From Chamaecrista fasciculata (lineage: Eukaryota > Streptophyta > Magnoliopsida > Fabales > Fabaceae): a stretch of DNA of 64,000 bases. A model generated the notes under the pieces. That model was not told the origin of the DNA. It did not search any database and saw only the letters and a list, made by a program, of their open reading frames with translations. The position numbers and the translations under genes are program-made. Below, in pieces: positions 23,024 to 36,800 of this stretch. Position 1 is the first letter of the stretch; each line of letters starts with the position of its first letter. Location of the stretch: contig QANZ01048922.1 in assembly GCA_003254925.1 (NCBI GenBank), positions 1 through 64,000 of the forward strand. Direction: 5' to 3'.

Positions 23024-25430
23024 TTTTTTTAATTCTAAATTAGAGATAAATTTATAGTTAATTTTTAATTTATCAACTTACTTATTATTAAGATATGTAT
23101 GTAAGTGAAATGTCAAGTGTCAAACACAAAAATAACGTATAGTAGAAATCAGACAAAATTATATTTTGAACTAAAATAAGACAAAAAAAACTAATGACTA
23201 AAACAAAATTCATCATATAATTTGAAAATAAAAGTAAGGTTTTGACTAAAAATTAAAGACCAAGAAATACATTTCCAATAATATTGATTGAATTGTACTT
23301 TTAGAATAGATTTTGGACTGAAATTTAGTTTTTTCTTATTTTGTTATAGGACATCACTATAGAAAGTACGAATGCCAGAGAATCCAAGTATTTTATTTCT
23401 TTCTCTATTTTTCTCTTATTTTGTTATAGCCTTATAGGATATTGTTATAGAAACGAATCCCAGAACTTTGAAGTAGAGAAATATCTGCCATCATACACTA
23501 GGTAATCAACAGTGATTTTTTTTTTTATCAGATCAATAGTGCTTTTTGAAAACAAATAAACAATACCCTTTATTATATATACCATTCTATTAAGTTCTAT
23601 CTATTACCATGCCATTATGCCAATCACTTTTTAACCACCTTTTCTTTCTTTAGGTGGTGGTTTTGTTATATGTCCACCATATTCCATGGGGCCGAATCGT
23701 TAAATGAAAGGAAGATGACTTGACAGTCAAGATTTGTTTTGTTTTTCTGTTGGTTGGACAAGCTTCTTATTCTATGGGTTTGGTATCCAAATCGAATGAA
23801 AAAGACGAATCAATCAATCTTGTCTTTGAGTCTTTGCGTCCAGTTAATTTTTCTAAATGAATCATCTGAGTCAGGCTAGTGACTAGTTGTGACACTCCAT
23901 CCTTTTTCACGTTTTAAAATAGAGAGTAGGTACTTAGGTGAACCTTGAAAGAAAGAAACTATAGCTTACAAGTGACAAGTGCATTAATAATAAGACCATG
24001 TTGAGCTGATGTATGATGGGGGTTGGGTTAGAACTATAGGATTTTCCAGAAACAGAAGCAAAATTTGTATCTATGATTCACGGATTTGAATGCTATAATT
24101 ATAAGAAGGAAAGAAACTTCACATTTGTTTTTGTTTTCCTCTCTTTGGGGGAAGCTTCGGTCAAATAATGTACGTGCTATGAATAATAAACACATTGTAC
24201 ACACACATAATGTTCGTGATTTGTGAGAGTTTAACCATAGTTCTCTTTAAGAAAGATGGCGTGTGAATTGTCGGGTGAAATGAATGATCGATGTTGACTT
24301 TTCACGTTGTGTTAAAAAGGGACAATGAATTTGGTGAAGAAAGAAAAGAATGAATTAATATTACTATTACTGTCCCTACTAGGCTACTAGCTGCCCAACT
24401 CGCTATGTGAATGTGATGTTCTTCATGACCATCGAGGAGTAGGGAGGAAGGATTTTCAAACTCTTCCAAACATAGAATGCTGCTGCTGCTATGTCTTGGA
24501 AATTAAACTTCACACAAAAACCCAAGTACTGAAAGTAAAAGATTAAAAAATTTTGAAAACTTTTTACTCTTTTAGAGCACAGAATCCTCCCTCAACAATA
24601 CAAAGTAACAAAAAATACATAGTTTTTTTTTTTTTTTTATTATTATATAAAAACTTATTTTGTTAAGATTTTCAATAAAAAATCAATATTTTCATATTAC
24701 TATTACATATAACAATAGCTAATTTTCAGTGCAATAATATTAAGAAAAGTAGCCAATTTTCATATAAAAATAATTTAACCAAAAAGTCCTTAAAATTTCA
24801 AGGTTCACGAAATTCTCGAGTATGTAAGTAAAAATTTTTAAGAAAAGTTATGCATTTTAACTAAGTTTGTTATTCTTAATGATATTTTATATTTAACAAT
24901 ATATGATATTATATTATATTATATTATATTATATTATAGAAGATTTTCTTCACACCAAGAGAATACAGAAAAACAGAAAAACATAGTTGGTTTAATATAT
25001 GACAGAAATGTAAAAATACAGTAAGAAAATCTCAAAAGTCGGTTAATACATGTGATATAGGTCACACATTATTCTCTTAGACCTTTCGACTTCGTTTCCC
25101 AAGGCAAATGATAAATATCTTATTGTCTGATTTGTTTTGACTCCTTAATGTTATGCACGCCTCCAATCCCTTTTTTGTGTAACGTTTCCAGTTTCTATTT
25201 TGTTTTGTATCCTTGTTTGTATAATTGCATTTGACTTCCTTTGCTTTAATAATATCGTCCTTCTTTTATTTTTGGGACTATAACTGCGGTTGTTCTGATG
25301 ATTAAAAATAAACTACAGCAAATAACCCAGAAGTTGTGCAGCTGTACGAGTAGGAACTTTTCAAAAACCCAAAGGCAGAATGCTGTTTAAATAAATGACA
25401 GAATGATGTTTCATTTCATCGACTGTGAAA
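23024..25430. other. Non-coding intergenic stretch downstream of GOGAT
   Basis: No gene is supported. An (ATATT)n microsatellite lies at about 24905-24938 and a T-run at about 24625-24638. Confidence 0.5.
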
Positions 25431-25438
25431 ATAAAGGG

Positions 25439-25446
25439 ATTTATTT
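25439..25446 (-). terminator. Possible poly(A) signal region of the GOGAT gene
   Basis: On the minus strand AATAAATA (plus-strand TATTTATT) lies about 300 nt beyond the stop codon. AATAAA-like words also occur near 25505. The choice is inferred from distance only. Confidence 0.35.
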
Positions 25447-25745
25447 ATTTTCACCAATAAAAATAAAGCTGCCAATCAGATAGATCAGTTGAATCAGCTG
25501 CCATTTATTTACATTTTCTTTTACAAAAGCCTATACAAAAAAGAGCTTGGGAAAGGCGAGGGTTAATGCAGAGAATGAATACCTCCTCCAACTGCTATGA
25601 ACGTTGAGAATGTGTATGTTGGTGATTTGATATTCCACCCATATTGGTGAATGGGGATAACATCACTGCAATTTTCCTGCCTCATGTCTCCAGATGAATG
25701 GTGGTGTTTGTTCTCAAAAGAAAAACCTTCAAGAGTTTATTATTC

Positions 25746-27860
25746 CTAAGCAGACTGCAAAGTGACTTTCTCTGCAGAAGTAGCGTCATAGTCGGCGCTA
25801 GCCTCTGGGGAATCTTCTTCGCTTGGTGGAACCAGCTGCCAAAATAATGGCAAATACTTGTCCCACTCTTCCAGGATTGCCGCACCTTTGCCACTCCCAG
25901 TTTTCTCCTTCAAACCACACATCAATTTGTACAACATTCAATAATTCAGATATAACATACACCAGAAACTCTTGTCATACTTCCACACGGATGATTAATT
26001 CAAGTGTCCTAATGCATATTAGTCTCAGACAGTTAAATAAGGCTTACCACATGGGCTTCAATAAGGCTCTTCAGCTGCATCTGCCCCACAGGTGCTGACA
26101 CCCGTTGGATTTTTACTATTTCCCTGTTTACCTGTCAACAGTTTATATGCATAAGAAATTAAGTGATCCATGCAATAAGAATGAAGGCCTTACAAATTTT
26201 TACATACTTCAACTTGTTTTTTTACATATCCAAGGGCGTTAGCTTCTCATTAGAGGCCCAACATTTTAATTAATGTCAACCTAGGATATACACCCTCGGA
26301 TTTCCAGAAAAGAGAATCCCAGAGACAAAGTCCATTCATGCACAGGACTCACGAGTACTAAAAATGGGGGAAAGACTGAAAACAGGTTTTTGACACAGAC
26401 CTTGGGTATTAGAGTATTGTCCTCGTCAAGAATGTAAGCCAACCCTCCAGTCATTCCAGCAGCCACATTTCTGCCCACTCTGCCAAGAAGAGTCCAGACA
26501 TACATTGGGGGTTAGTAAATCACAAATTACTAGAGAGAAAGACGAGGATTAGAGTATCTCAGAATAAAGTTTTGATAATTAAGACATCACTCACTTTCCA
26601 AGAATAACCACACAACCACCAGTCATGTACTCGCAACAATGATCTCCCGTGCCCTCAACTACAGCTTCAGCAAGTGAGTTTCTCACGGCAAATCGCTCCC
26701 CAGCTTTCCCTCTAAGAAAGACCTGTCCACCTGTTGCCCCATACAAGCAAGTGTTCCCCACAATAGTTGCATCCTCGGGAACAAACCCTGTTTTCTCAAC
26801 TGGAGTGACAACCAACTCACCTCCAGCCATTCCCTGGCAATAGTTATACATGGACAAACCTCACGCACTTCAGCACTGAAATTAGTAAATCCCAGCCACA
26901 TATTTACCAGCCTATATTCAAAGGAGTAAATTAAGAAGATACCTTTCCCACATAATCATTAGCTTCTCCAACAAGCCGAATGTTCATTCCAGGTGTTAAA
27001 AAGCATGCAAACGACTGACCAGCACTTCCTGTGAATCTGGAATGTAGGGAAAAAAAAGTCTTGTTCAGCTTCCATATAAATAACATGATATAAAATCTTA
27101 AACAGAAAAGAACATCTTACGTTATATTCAACTGTCCAGCAAAGCCAGTGTCACCATATTTCTTGGCAATGACACCAGCTATACGCCCACATACAGCACG
27201 ATCAATGTTGAATATTTTAACAGTCTTATTGACGACCTTTTCATTCTCAATGGCATCTGCAATCTGGACAATTAAAAGATTTACATTACTTCCTTAGGTA
27301 TCACTGACGGTTATTTTTCCCATTTCATTACTATTTTTAATCAAAAGCAGCCATCGACGAGAATAGCCACTTTTTTAGGGTAAGAAAGGAGGCCTTATGA
27401 CCTCTGGGGAAGGGTAGGAGTAGGCATTAAACCCTTAACATCGAGTTCACCATTCTTGAAGAGTGAGGGTGGTAATGTAAGTTATTAATTAAAGGGCAGA
27501 GAATAGCCACTTTATTTGCTGCAGTAAATGTTCGAAGATGAGATCCACTGGAAAATTATAGGTGTGCAATAGTATCTGGGTACTGAATTAATAAATAAAT
27601 AAATAATCTCGTCTAAAGATATGCTGATAACAAACTTGGATTACACCTATAGTTATTTAAAAAGATACCTCTGGGTCAGCAAGCAATGCATCATCCAGAA
27701 CCAGACCATTAGTATGAGTCTCCTGATTCCGAATTGCTGTACTGCTCCATTTTGGTAACCCAACATTCTGAAAATGAAGGGTTTATAATGAGAATTAGGC
27801 ATCTATTCCACTGAAACAGGCAAAGGACGCAACCCCCCNTTTACAAACATAATACAATCC

Positions 27861-27898
<38 letters not shown>

Positions 27899-30800
27899 AA
27901 AAAAAGCAGAGAACAGTAAAGAAGAGCATTTTAAGATAAGTAGATAACAAAAACCAATGTAAAAAATACAATACGTACTGAGAGAATATAATTCAGATCT
28001 AGATGCTGAGTTTTGACAAGAGATATATCTCGTGGTTGTAATAAGTCAGTCCGACCAATTACATCGTCTAGCTTCTCAAAACCCAGCTGTGCCAATATGC
28101 CTCTTACCTGGCAAAAGTAGTGACATTTTAATCAAGACAGGATGAGGAAAATACAAGTTAAGTCAAATAAAAGGAGATAAATAATAAGTTTTCATCAATT
28201 AGAACAAGTCCAAAATAAGGGGCAAGTTAAATCTGAAAGATCCAAGCAGAAGGCACATGATACCTCCTCAGCAACATACAGAAAGAAGTTGACAAGATCA
28301 CCAGGTACACCAGGAAAGCGGGCACGCAATTCTTCCCTCTGAAGTGCAATCAATTCAAAAATTGAGACAATGAAATGCAGTGTCATCAAGAAAGGGACAA
28401 TTATATATCACAATACAGCATGAAAGAAGACTTCTATATACCTGACTGGCAACACCAACTGGACAATTATTGGTGTGGCAAATGCGGGCCATGACACATC
28501 CAGTAGCAATCATTGCCACTGAACCAAAGCCATACTCATCAGCACCCATTGCTGCAGCCATCATCACATCAACTCCACTTCTAAAGCCACCATCAACTCT
28601 GAGAATAACCCTTTCTCTAAGTCCATTTTCAATGAGCGTCTGAAAAGAAAATTGTCTGTAACTAGCACCTAAAATTTTCATTTAGAGAAGGACAAGAATA
28701 TATTGTAATAACATATTTTTATAGTTCAAATAAAAACCTGATGACTTTCTGTTAGCCCAAGTTCCCAAGGACCTCCAGCATGCTTGATGGAACTTATAGG
28801 GCTTGCTCCTGTTCCACCATCATGCCCCGAAATCTGTGAGGCAACCACAAGACATAAATATTATATTCTAAAGGGAACAATAGTTTTTTTAAGTTTATAA
28901 GGTACTTTAATAAAATTAAAACTCTGTGATCAGTTTACAAGATTACATTATTTAGAAAATACCAGCCTACGGTACAATTTAGTCACATTGTGATAGTCAT
29001 GCTAAACACAAGGCAGATAATAAATATCCATAAATCCTAATTATTCATACAGCACAAAAAAAAGTATGATGGATAAATATACACACCTGTATTATGTCAG
29101 CATTACCCTTCGCAACCCCAGATGCAACAGTGCCAATGCCAGCTTCAGCCACTAGTTTTACTGAGACCTTAGCCTTCGGGTTTACCTGTTCAACCAGAGA
29201 GCCATGGATAATTGTCTTCAGAACACTGGATTTCATTCAAATAAAAGAAAACAATACATACAATATGCAAGGGCCTCACCTGGTGAAGATCAAAGATCAA
29301 TTGAGCAAGATCCTCGATAGAATAGATATCATGATGAGGAGGTGGAGATATAAGTGGAACCCCTGGCTTAGAATTCCTCAACCTTGCAATATACATGCTA
29401 ACTTTTTTACCAGGCAATTGTCCACCTTCACCAGGCTTTGCTCCTTGTGCAATTTTGATTTCTAATTGATCAGCATTTGCTAGAAACGTTGGTGTCACAC
29501 CGAACCTTCCTGAAGCAACCTGAACACAGTGCAAGAAATTCCTCTTTCAAATGTAATTCATACAATATATGCACCACTATTACCCTGAGCGATGGTAAAG
29601 AAGGCTGAGAGTATTGTTATGAAGTGTAGGTTTGACATCATCCCTTTTAAACTCAATCATTAACTCTGATTTTACCCATGAATAGATACTCTAATGAAGT
29701 CTGTCAATTTTGATCCTCAATCTACTCTGAGCAGATAGAGGTACAAGCATATAAACAGTAAAATACACATGTACAAGGCCAAAATATGATTTGATATGAT
29801 CACATATGCAATTGAATTAGTTCATGTCTCTTAATTTTCCCTTTTTACCATTCAGCAGCAAAATGCATCACTTTATTACATGCCATGCATCAACACAGTG
29901 AATGAAGGTATCAGTTATATAATTATAAGTTTTTAACACAATTCAAATCAATATCAGTGCAATAACCTGCTTGATAGCACTAGTAGCAGTATCACCATTT
30001 TGAAGACCTTTGAGATGTGGAAGAGTTGGAGAGTAACCATCAACGACATCTGTAAGTGGTTGCCAGCGAATAGGATCCTGGATGCATTACATTATATATA
30101 TTATTAACTTTGAAGATCTTTCATCAATAGTATAATGGAAGTGCAAGTGAAGTTAAGAGAAAAAAAGGAAATAAAAAGATTTGTTTACAGATAACTGAAT
30201 ATATTGATATAACCTGTCTTACTAGGAAAAAAGCTATTTTACCTCACCACCTTCCCCTGAATTGGACTTTCCACCTATTCTGTTCATTGCAATTGCAATT
30301 GCTTCATGAGTTTCTCTTGAAATAGCTCCAAGTGACATACCACCAGTACAAAACCGTTGTACAATAGATGAGGCAGGTTCAACTTTTCCAACAGGTATTG
30401 GAGCGCGATCACTTTTGAATTCAAGAAGATCACGAAGAACCTGCAATTGACTCCAGAAAATATCAATTAATTTCAAATTGATCATAATTGGGAAATGTAA
30501 AACAAATCCATAAAAGTAGAATCTTCAACACTCACATTAACAGGTCGATTAGCCAAATGCTGCTGATAAACTGAAAAGGCATTTTGACTTTTTTGACGAA
30601 CAGCTTTGTGGAGCAACTTTGACATCTCTGGATTATTTGCATGATACTCCCCTTTGGGAAAGTGAAAAAAGTGTCAGAAACTTTACTGTATATAAAAAAA
30701 AGGCACTTTCACAGTACCTGAAATATTCACATGCATACAACCCAAGGCAAACCATTGATTACTTAAAAAAAAAAAAAAAAAACCATTTTCCCAAAATCAT

Positions 30801-33800
30801 CAAACATATTGTAGAACACAAAACAATAAGGTTCATTGTGTACAACTTTTAAAAAGTTAAGAATGGGCTACTTGATCTCTCTATCAAAAAAAAAAAAATC
30901 AGGGTTATATTCTACCTCCGGGTCTAAACTGTATAAATCCAAAATTCTCTAGTCTTTTAGCTGTATCTTCAGAGAATGCCTTCACCCAGAATGACAAAGT
31001 CTCCCTTGCCAGCTGCACCACATAAGAATTGAGAGGGGCATTATATTCACAAGTTAATATACTGTATAATATACACGTGCAGACACCCTATATGCATATC
31101 AATCGAAGGTTTTTATTTTTTGAAAAAATAAAGTTGTTAATAGTTCTGTAACCCCCAATTCCACAATTTGTGCAAGTATTGTTTTCTGTTGTGGAGTTGA
31201 TGTACAGTGATTGAGGTAATGGAATTCACAGGCAAGTGTTTCAGTATTGGTTTGTTGATTTTTGGTCAAGGAAGTTGGAAACAAAGCTGTTGGTGCACCT
31301 TGGAGAGTCATAAAGCACAAAAACGCTAGGAGTAGTAAATTAAAGAGTTTGGCACTTGTAAGGGAGTACTGTAAAGTTGGTGCTCACGTATGCAACCCAA
31401 GTAGTGGAGATTAGTGAGTAGACTGTCAAGGAGGCCAACTCAAAGAAATTGGTTCAAGACTTCTAGGGAGTTGTTTCATTGTATTAGGTGCCGCTGAGGA
31501 GTGAAGCTGCCAAGAATGTTGAGATAACAGCTCATCATGATCAAGGTTGAAGAATTTAAGCAGTTGTTTCTCCGCCGAGGATTTCTTTGAGTTGGTTGTT
31601 ACCGAAAAGGTTGTTATTTTTCATTTAGTTGATTAATGTTTTCCGATTTCTCTTCAGTAGGGTCTTGGTTTTGTAAGTTTTTACTTAAGGAGTGTTCAGT
31701 AGTAAGATATTGCCATAATTTGAAGTTTTCTATACAACTCCAATCTGCATTCTTCCTTACCTCATCAAAAGTTAATCCACCAATTTTCGATACACTTCCT
31801 CTGAATGCAAGATCAACAACTTCCTGCCCTAATCCATAGATTTCAAATATCTGTGCACCACAGTAACTATATACAAGGAACAGGTAAGTTAATTAGTCAA
31901 AGAATAACATCATTAAGAAAAGATAAAAGAAAGAAACTATATAAAAGTGTGAGAAACTGCTGAATATATAAAAGATGTCAATACGACAAGTTCTCTAGCA
32001 TTAATGGTTCTTTATAACTAGCATTATCTTTATCATTAAACTACATATACCTTGAAAGCAATGAGATGCCCATTTTGGAAAGAATTTTAAGAAGACCCGC
32101 TTTAACAGCCTGGAAAGAAGACAAAAAGGTCATTTACCAAACAAGAATTATACTACCACAAAGAACCTTCTTTAAAAAATAAAAGGAATTCAACAGAAAG
32201 AAGAGTATAAAGAAGGTAAAGGATATTCATACAAAATCTTGAGTACAGGAAATCAAAATAAACATAAAGGAAATACATCAATAAAACAAAAAGGACACCC
32301 AGTTGCTCTCCAAATCCATAAGAACTTCCCCTTATTATGACTTGTGAGCTGAAACACAAATATATTACCCCCAAAAAAAAAACTGAAGGAAAGATCAAGC
32401 TAAAAGCTCTCAAGCCCAAATGACTTTCATTCCTCTATGAATTTGAACTTCTCTGGTTTTTTGGGAGGATGTGTTATCCTTTATATACACACACACTGTA
32501 TCTCATAACTTTGGTTCTTACATTAAAATAAGGACTTTAAAAGGAATGATCAAGCTTCTGATCTTTAAATTGTAGTGTTAACGATTCAAGTATGTCGTCA
32601 TCCCCAACCACTTATTTAATACAAGCATCTATATACAAACCCAATTCAGCATAGACAAAATTTTAGTTGCTAATCATCCCTATTTGGAGCTACATGTTCA
32701 AACTAACATACATACCATAGAATAAAGAATATCCATCAAAACGAAATTATAAGACAAAATAAAATCATAAGACATCCCAAAATTCAAAAACAAAAGAATT
32801 TACAAATATCACTCGTACAGTCGTACACTTCTAAATTTCACCTAAGTTCCATCTATCTTATTATTATATTATCTTAATTAAATGTATAAACATATGGAAA
32901 ACCTATAAACAGTTAAACACAGCAAGAATATGTAGCCACCATAATGACTACTGATGCACATACCCCAATAAATAATTACACGTTTTAAGCTTCACAAGCA
33001 ATAGATGTAGATGCCATCTATATGTTGAGCACTAACCTTGCAATAGTTCTTCTGCGCCTGTTCAATTGATACAGTAGCTATTTTCCCATTCTTCATCAGA
33101 TTAACAGTTTTATTACTCAAACGCCATTGCCGGCTTGTCTCCAACGCCAAGTAAGGACACACAGCACTAAGAAAATTAAAACAAGATATATTAGTCATAC
33201 TTAAGAAGATGAAGTCATGTAAAATTATTACTACTACATGTACCCTCCAGTTTCAACAACAAAACCACAAAACAACTGTATAATGGGAAAATCAAGAATC
33301 CAGATCTGATCTGGTTTAAATAAGATTTTTTTTTCAAGGGCAAGGTATCCTAACTGTTTATAGGATTCTTTCTTTCACAACACCTTTTTACAATGCTACA
33401 GCTACTCACAGGTTTCTTTCATACTTATTTAGTTATATATTATTAATGATGTAACATAATGAATAATATGGCATTACAGACAGGTAAATAAACAATGCAA
33501 CAGAGAAAAATATTCTGTTATTCCAAGCTTAAGAGAAGCATGTAGATTAGCAAATGAATTCTATTTGATTTATTTTAAAAAATAAATAAATAACTATGAC
33601 TATACTACGCAGTTCCCACTGTAACCTTAAAATAAAACGGCAACAATACACTAAGAAAACCATGTATGGAGGGTTAAATAGGCCTAGAAACAACCTTGCA
33701 CCATATCCTATTAAACAGGCAAACTGATGAGTGCTAAAGCATTGAGCAGTATCTGCTACAATTGAAGCTGACATTCGCAGACCATTCTGAATTAGATGCT

Positions 33801-36800
33801 GATGAACAGCACCAACAGCAAGAAGGATTGGGATTGCTGGATGAGTTGGTTCCTAAGACCAAGAAAAAAGTAATGCATATGAATTCATGTTTCTTCCTAA
33901 GGCATATAGTAATTAAGAAGTCAATTAGAGGTCCAAGCTTTTCTTTTCTTAAAAGAAATTTACTGAAAGGGAAGAAAAGAAAATATTCTGAAATTAGGAA
34001 GAAAAATGATAATTTGATCATAAGAGAAACCAGTCAATTAGTGAAGTAGAAATTGAAACACACTTAGAATACCTATGAGCTGAAACCCACAGAGAGCCTA
34101 AGATAATCAAGCTTATCCCACAAAAATGATGACAGACGTAACGATGGAGAAAATTTTATTTTGCTGCCAAGAATAAACTATTAAAGCAAACAAGAGTACC
34201 AAACAGTGACAAAGATATAAAAGACTATCCGTTGATCAATACAGCAATAGCATTAACACGAGTTTTAGTAATCATCTATTGAAATGTCTTTTCCCATCCT
34301 GTCTGTTCCTGAGAACTATAATATGAAATTTTGAAGAAAAAGTTTCAGTGTGTCATAAATATTTCCTTTAAACCAAATGTACTCCATCATAGAGGTACAG
34401 AAACTTCAAGATGATAACTACCAGTGCATCAGAACGGTCTGAGAAAACAAGCAGCTGGGAACCATTTCTGACAGCTTCATCAGCAGCTTCACAAAGTTTA
34501 TACAATGCTTTCTCCAAGGAACCCTCAATTCCCTTAGTTATATCAAAAAATGTCGGCAACACTTGTGGTTTTAAGAGGGGGTCTTTTAATAATGACTCAA
34601 GATCCTCCTCATTCAACACAGGACTAGGCAATATAACCTGCTCAAAAACAATATTAATATTAGCCTATGAGAAGGAAAGGGCAACGAAATCGCAGAAATC
34701 TAGATAAAGCAGATATAATTAGAAATAAATTTGTATAATACCTGTGAAGCATTCTCTGGTCCAAGTTCCAATATATTCCGTCGTTTCCCAATATTAACTT
34801 CAAGAGACATAACCAACCCTTCTCGAAGAGGGTCAATAGCAGGATTTGTGACCTGTACTAATGCAAATAAATAGCAATGAAACAGTTATGTAAAAAAAGC
34901 TTAAAGAGAACTCTAAAGAAGCTTTACATCCAAAAACGCAATAAAATAAATACTAAAAGAAAAGGTAAAGTGACTTCTGCTCCCTCCCTCTCCACATTTA
35001 AAAAATGTTGTGTATAAAAAAAATGGTCATTGCAACATTTTTCATATGGCCCTCACACTAACATCAGATGATAGTAAGTAGTAACACAGGTCAGGTGAGA
35101 TAGGAACCAAGCCAAAATCCACATGGCTCTAGGTGTTTGCACCTCATTGCATGCCCAGGGCCAATATTGAGAAAGATTACTAGATAAGAAAACTACATGA
35201 GATCAGTATACCTCCCTGATCCCTCTGCCTATCTGAAAGACAAGAATCCATAGCGATTGATAGATAGAGAAACAATAGAGAGGGAGAAGGGCTGAGCAGA
35301 GAGGATAAGAAGTGGCAAACAATTAATACCTTAGACAACAATATCAAGTATCTGATGATATTGAAAACAAATATTGATGCATTTTATATTTATTACATGG
35401 AGAAGTGCAACCAGAGAACTAGATTTTCACCATAATGTTGTGAGAGATGCAATTACTGTATTTAACAGAGGAAATTACATTGTATAACTCCCTTTTGAAT
35501 TATAGGAATAAAGTTCTAGCTTACCTGTGCAAATCGTTGCTTAAAATAATCAAAAAGCATATGAGGCTTCTGAGATAATGCTGCCAACGGAATATCATCT
35601 CCCATGCAAAATGTAGGTTCCTTTCCTTGAGAAGCCATAGTCTCAATCACCATCTGGACATCTTCACTTGAGTAACCAAATGCCCTGCTCAATAAAGATT
35701 GGGTATGTAAAAACCATAGTAAGCTGTAATTCAAACCTAACATACTTGATCATCACCATATTACCAACCAACTTTGAGTTCACCTGTGGCCATTAGATTA
35801 TAGTTCTAACATGGTCATGGGAAACAACCTTAGTCCACTAAGTTGGTAATGCTGCAAACATAATACTAGATGCCTTAACTACTCCCTAGGGAAGAAAATT
35901 ACTCTAGAAAGAGCTCCCTTAAATATTAATGATTGGAACACTTCTATTCTAATGACAAATACCACTTTACATAATAGAAAGAAAAACTAAGTAAATAGAG
36001 AAAATATAGATCATGTTTTAACAAAAAGCCAAAATCTAAGAGCATACTAATGAGTTTATATAAGATCTATAGAGACAATAACCAAGAACACATTCTTTAT
36101 TCAAGGATAAAATTGAAAACAAAACTACATAGAATTCTCACTGTTGTTGTCTTAATATTGCATCATTGTCCAGGACTGCTGCTGAAAGGAAGTTGGCTGA
36201 CTTTAAAGACCGCAGGTTCTCCTGGACCCATTTCCCATACGGATTTGATAGGGCAACTCGCTTTTTAACCTCTGTGTTCTCAAACACCTGCCATGCAAAT
36301 TGTTTGATATTTAAAACAACTCCTTGAGGCAGCATACACTACAGCTTTTGACAAGCATGGATGAGAAAATTAGAGATCAATGATTAGAAAAATGAAAATA
36401 TATGGTATAAAATCCCAGGCTTTTTTAGATCAGAAATTTGGAGATCCAAACTATATACACATAATGATTAACACATTTGCCTTTGTTAGTCAATCATAAA
36501 ATTGTTATAATCCAATTGACAGTTTTTCAGCTTGAATAAGTCTATCTTCATAAGAAGTAAAGGAGTCAACTTCTTTATTCCTTTTATCAAATCAAGAACA
36601 GGAAAAAAAAAAAATTCTTTTTTAAATTGTTTGTAGTATTAATAAAATTTTAAATAATGATAATAATAATAGGTCACTGATATGTTCAAGCTGATAATAA
36701 AACAAACAAAAAATTGCAGTAGAAAAACTTAGAAAATTAAAATCATGATTTGCAGGAATAAGAAGGCTCTTAAGACAAAGTGAACCAAGAAAATCACAAG

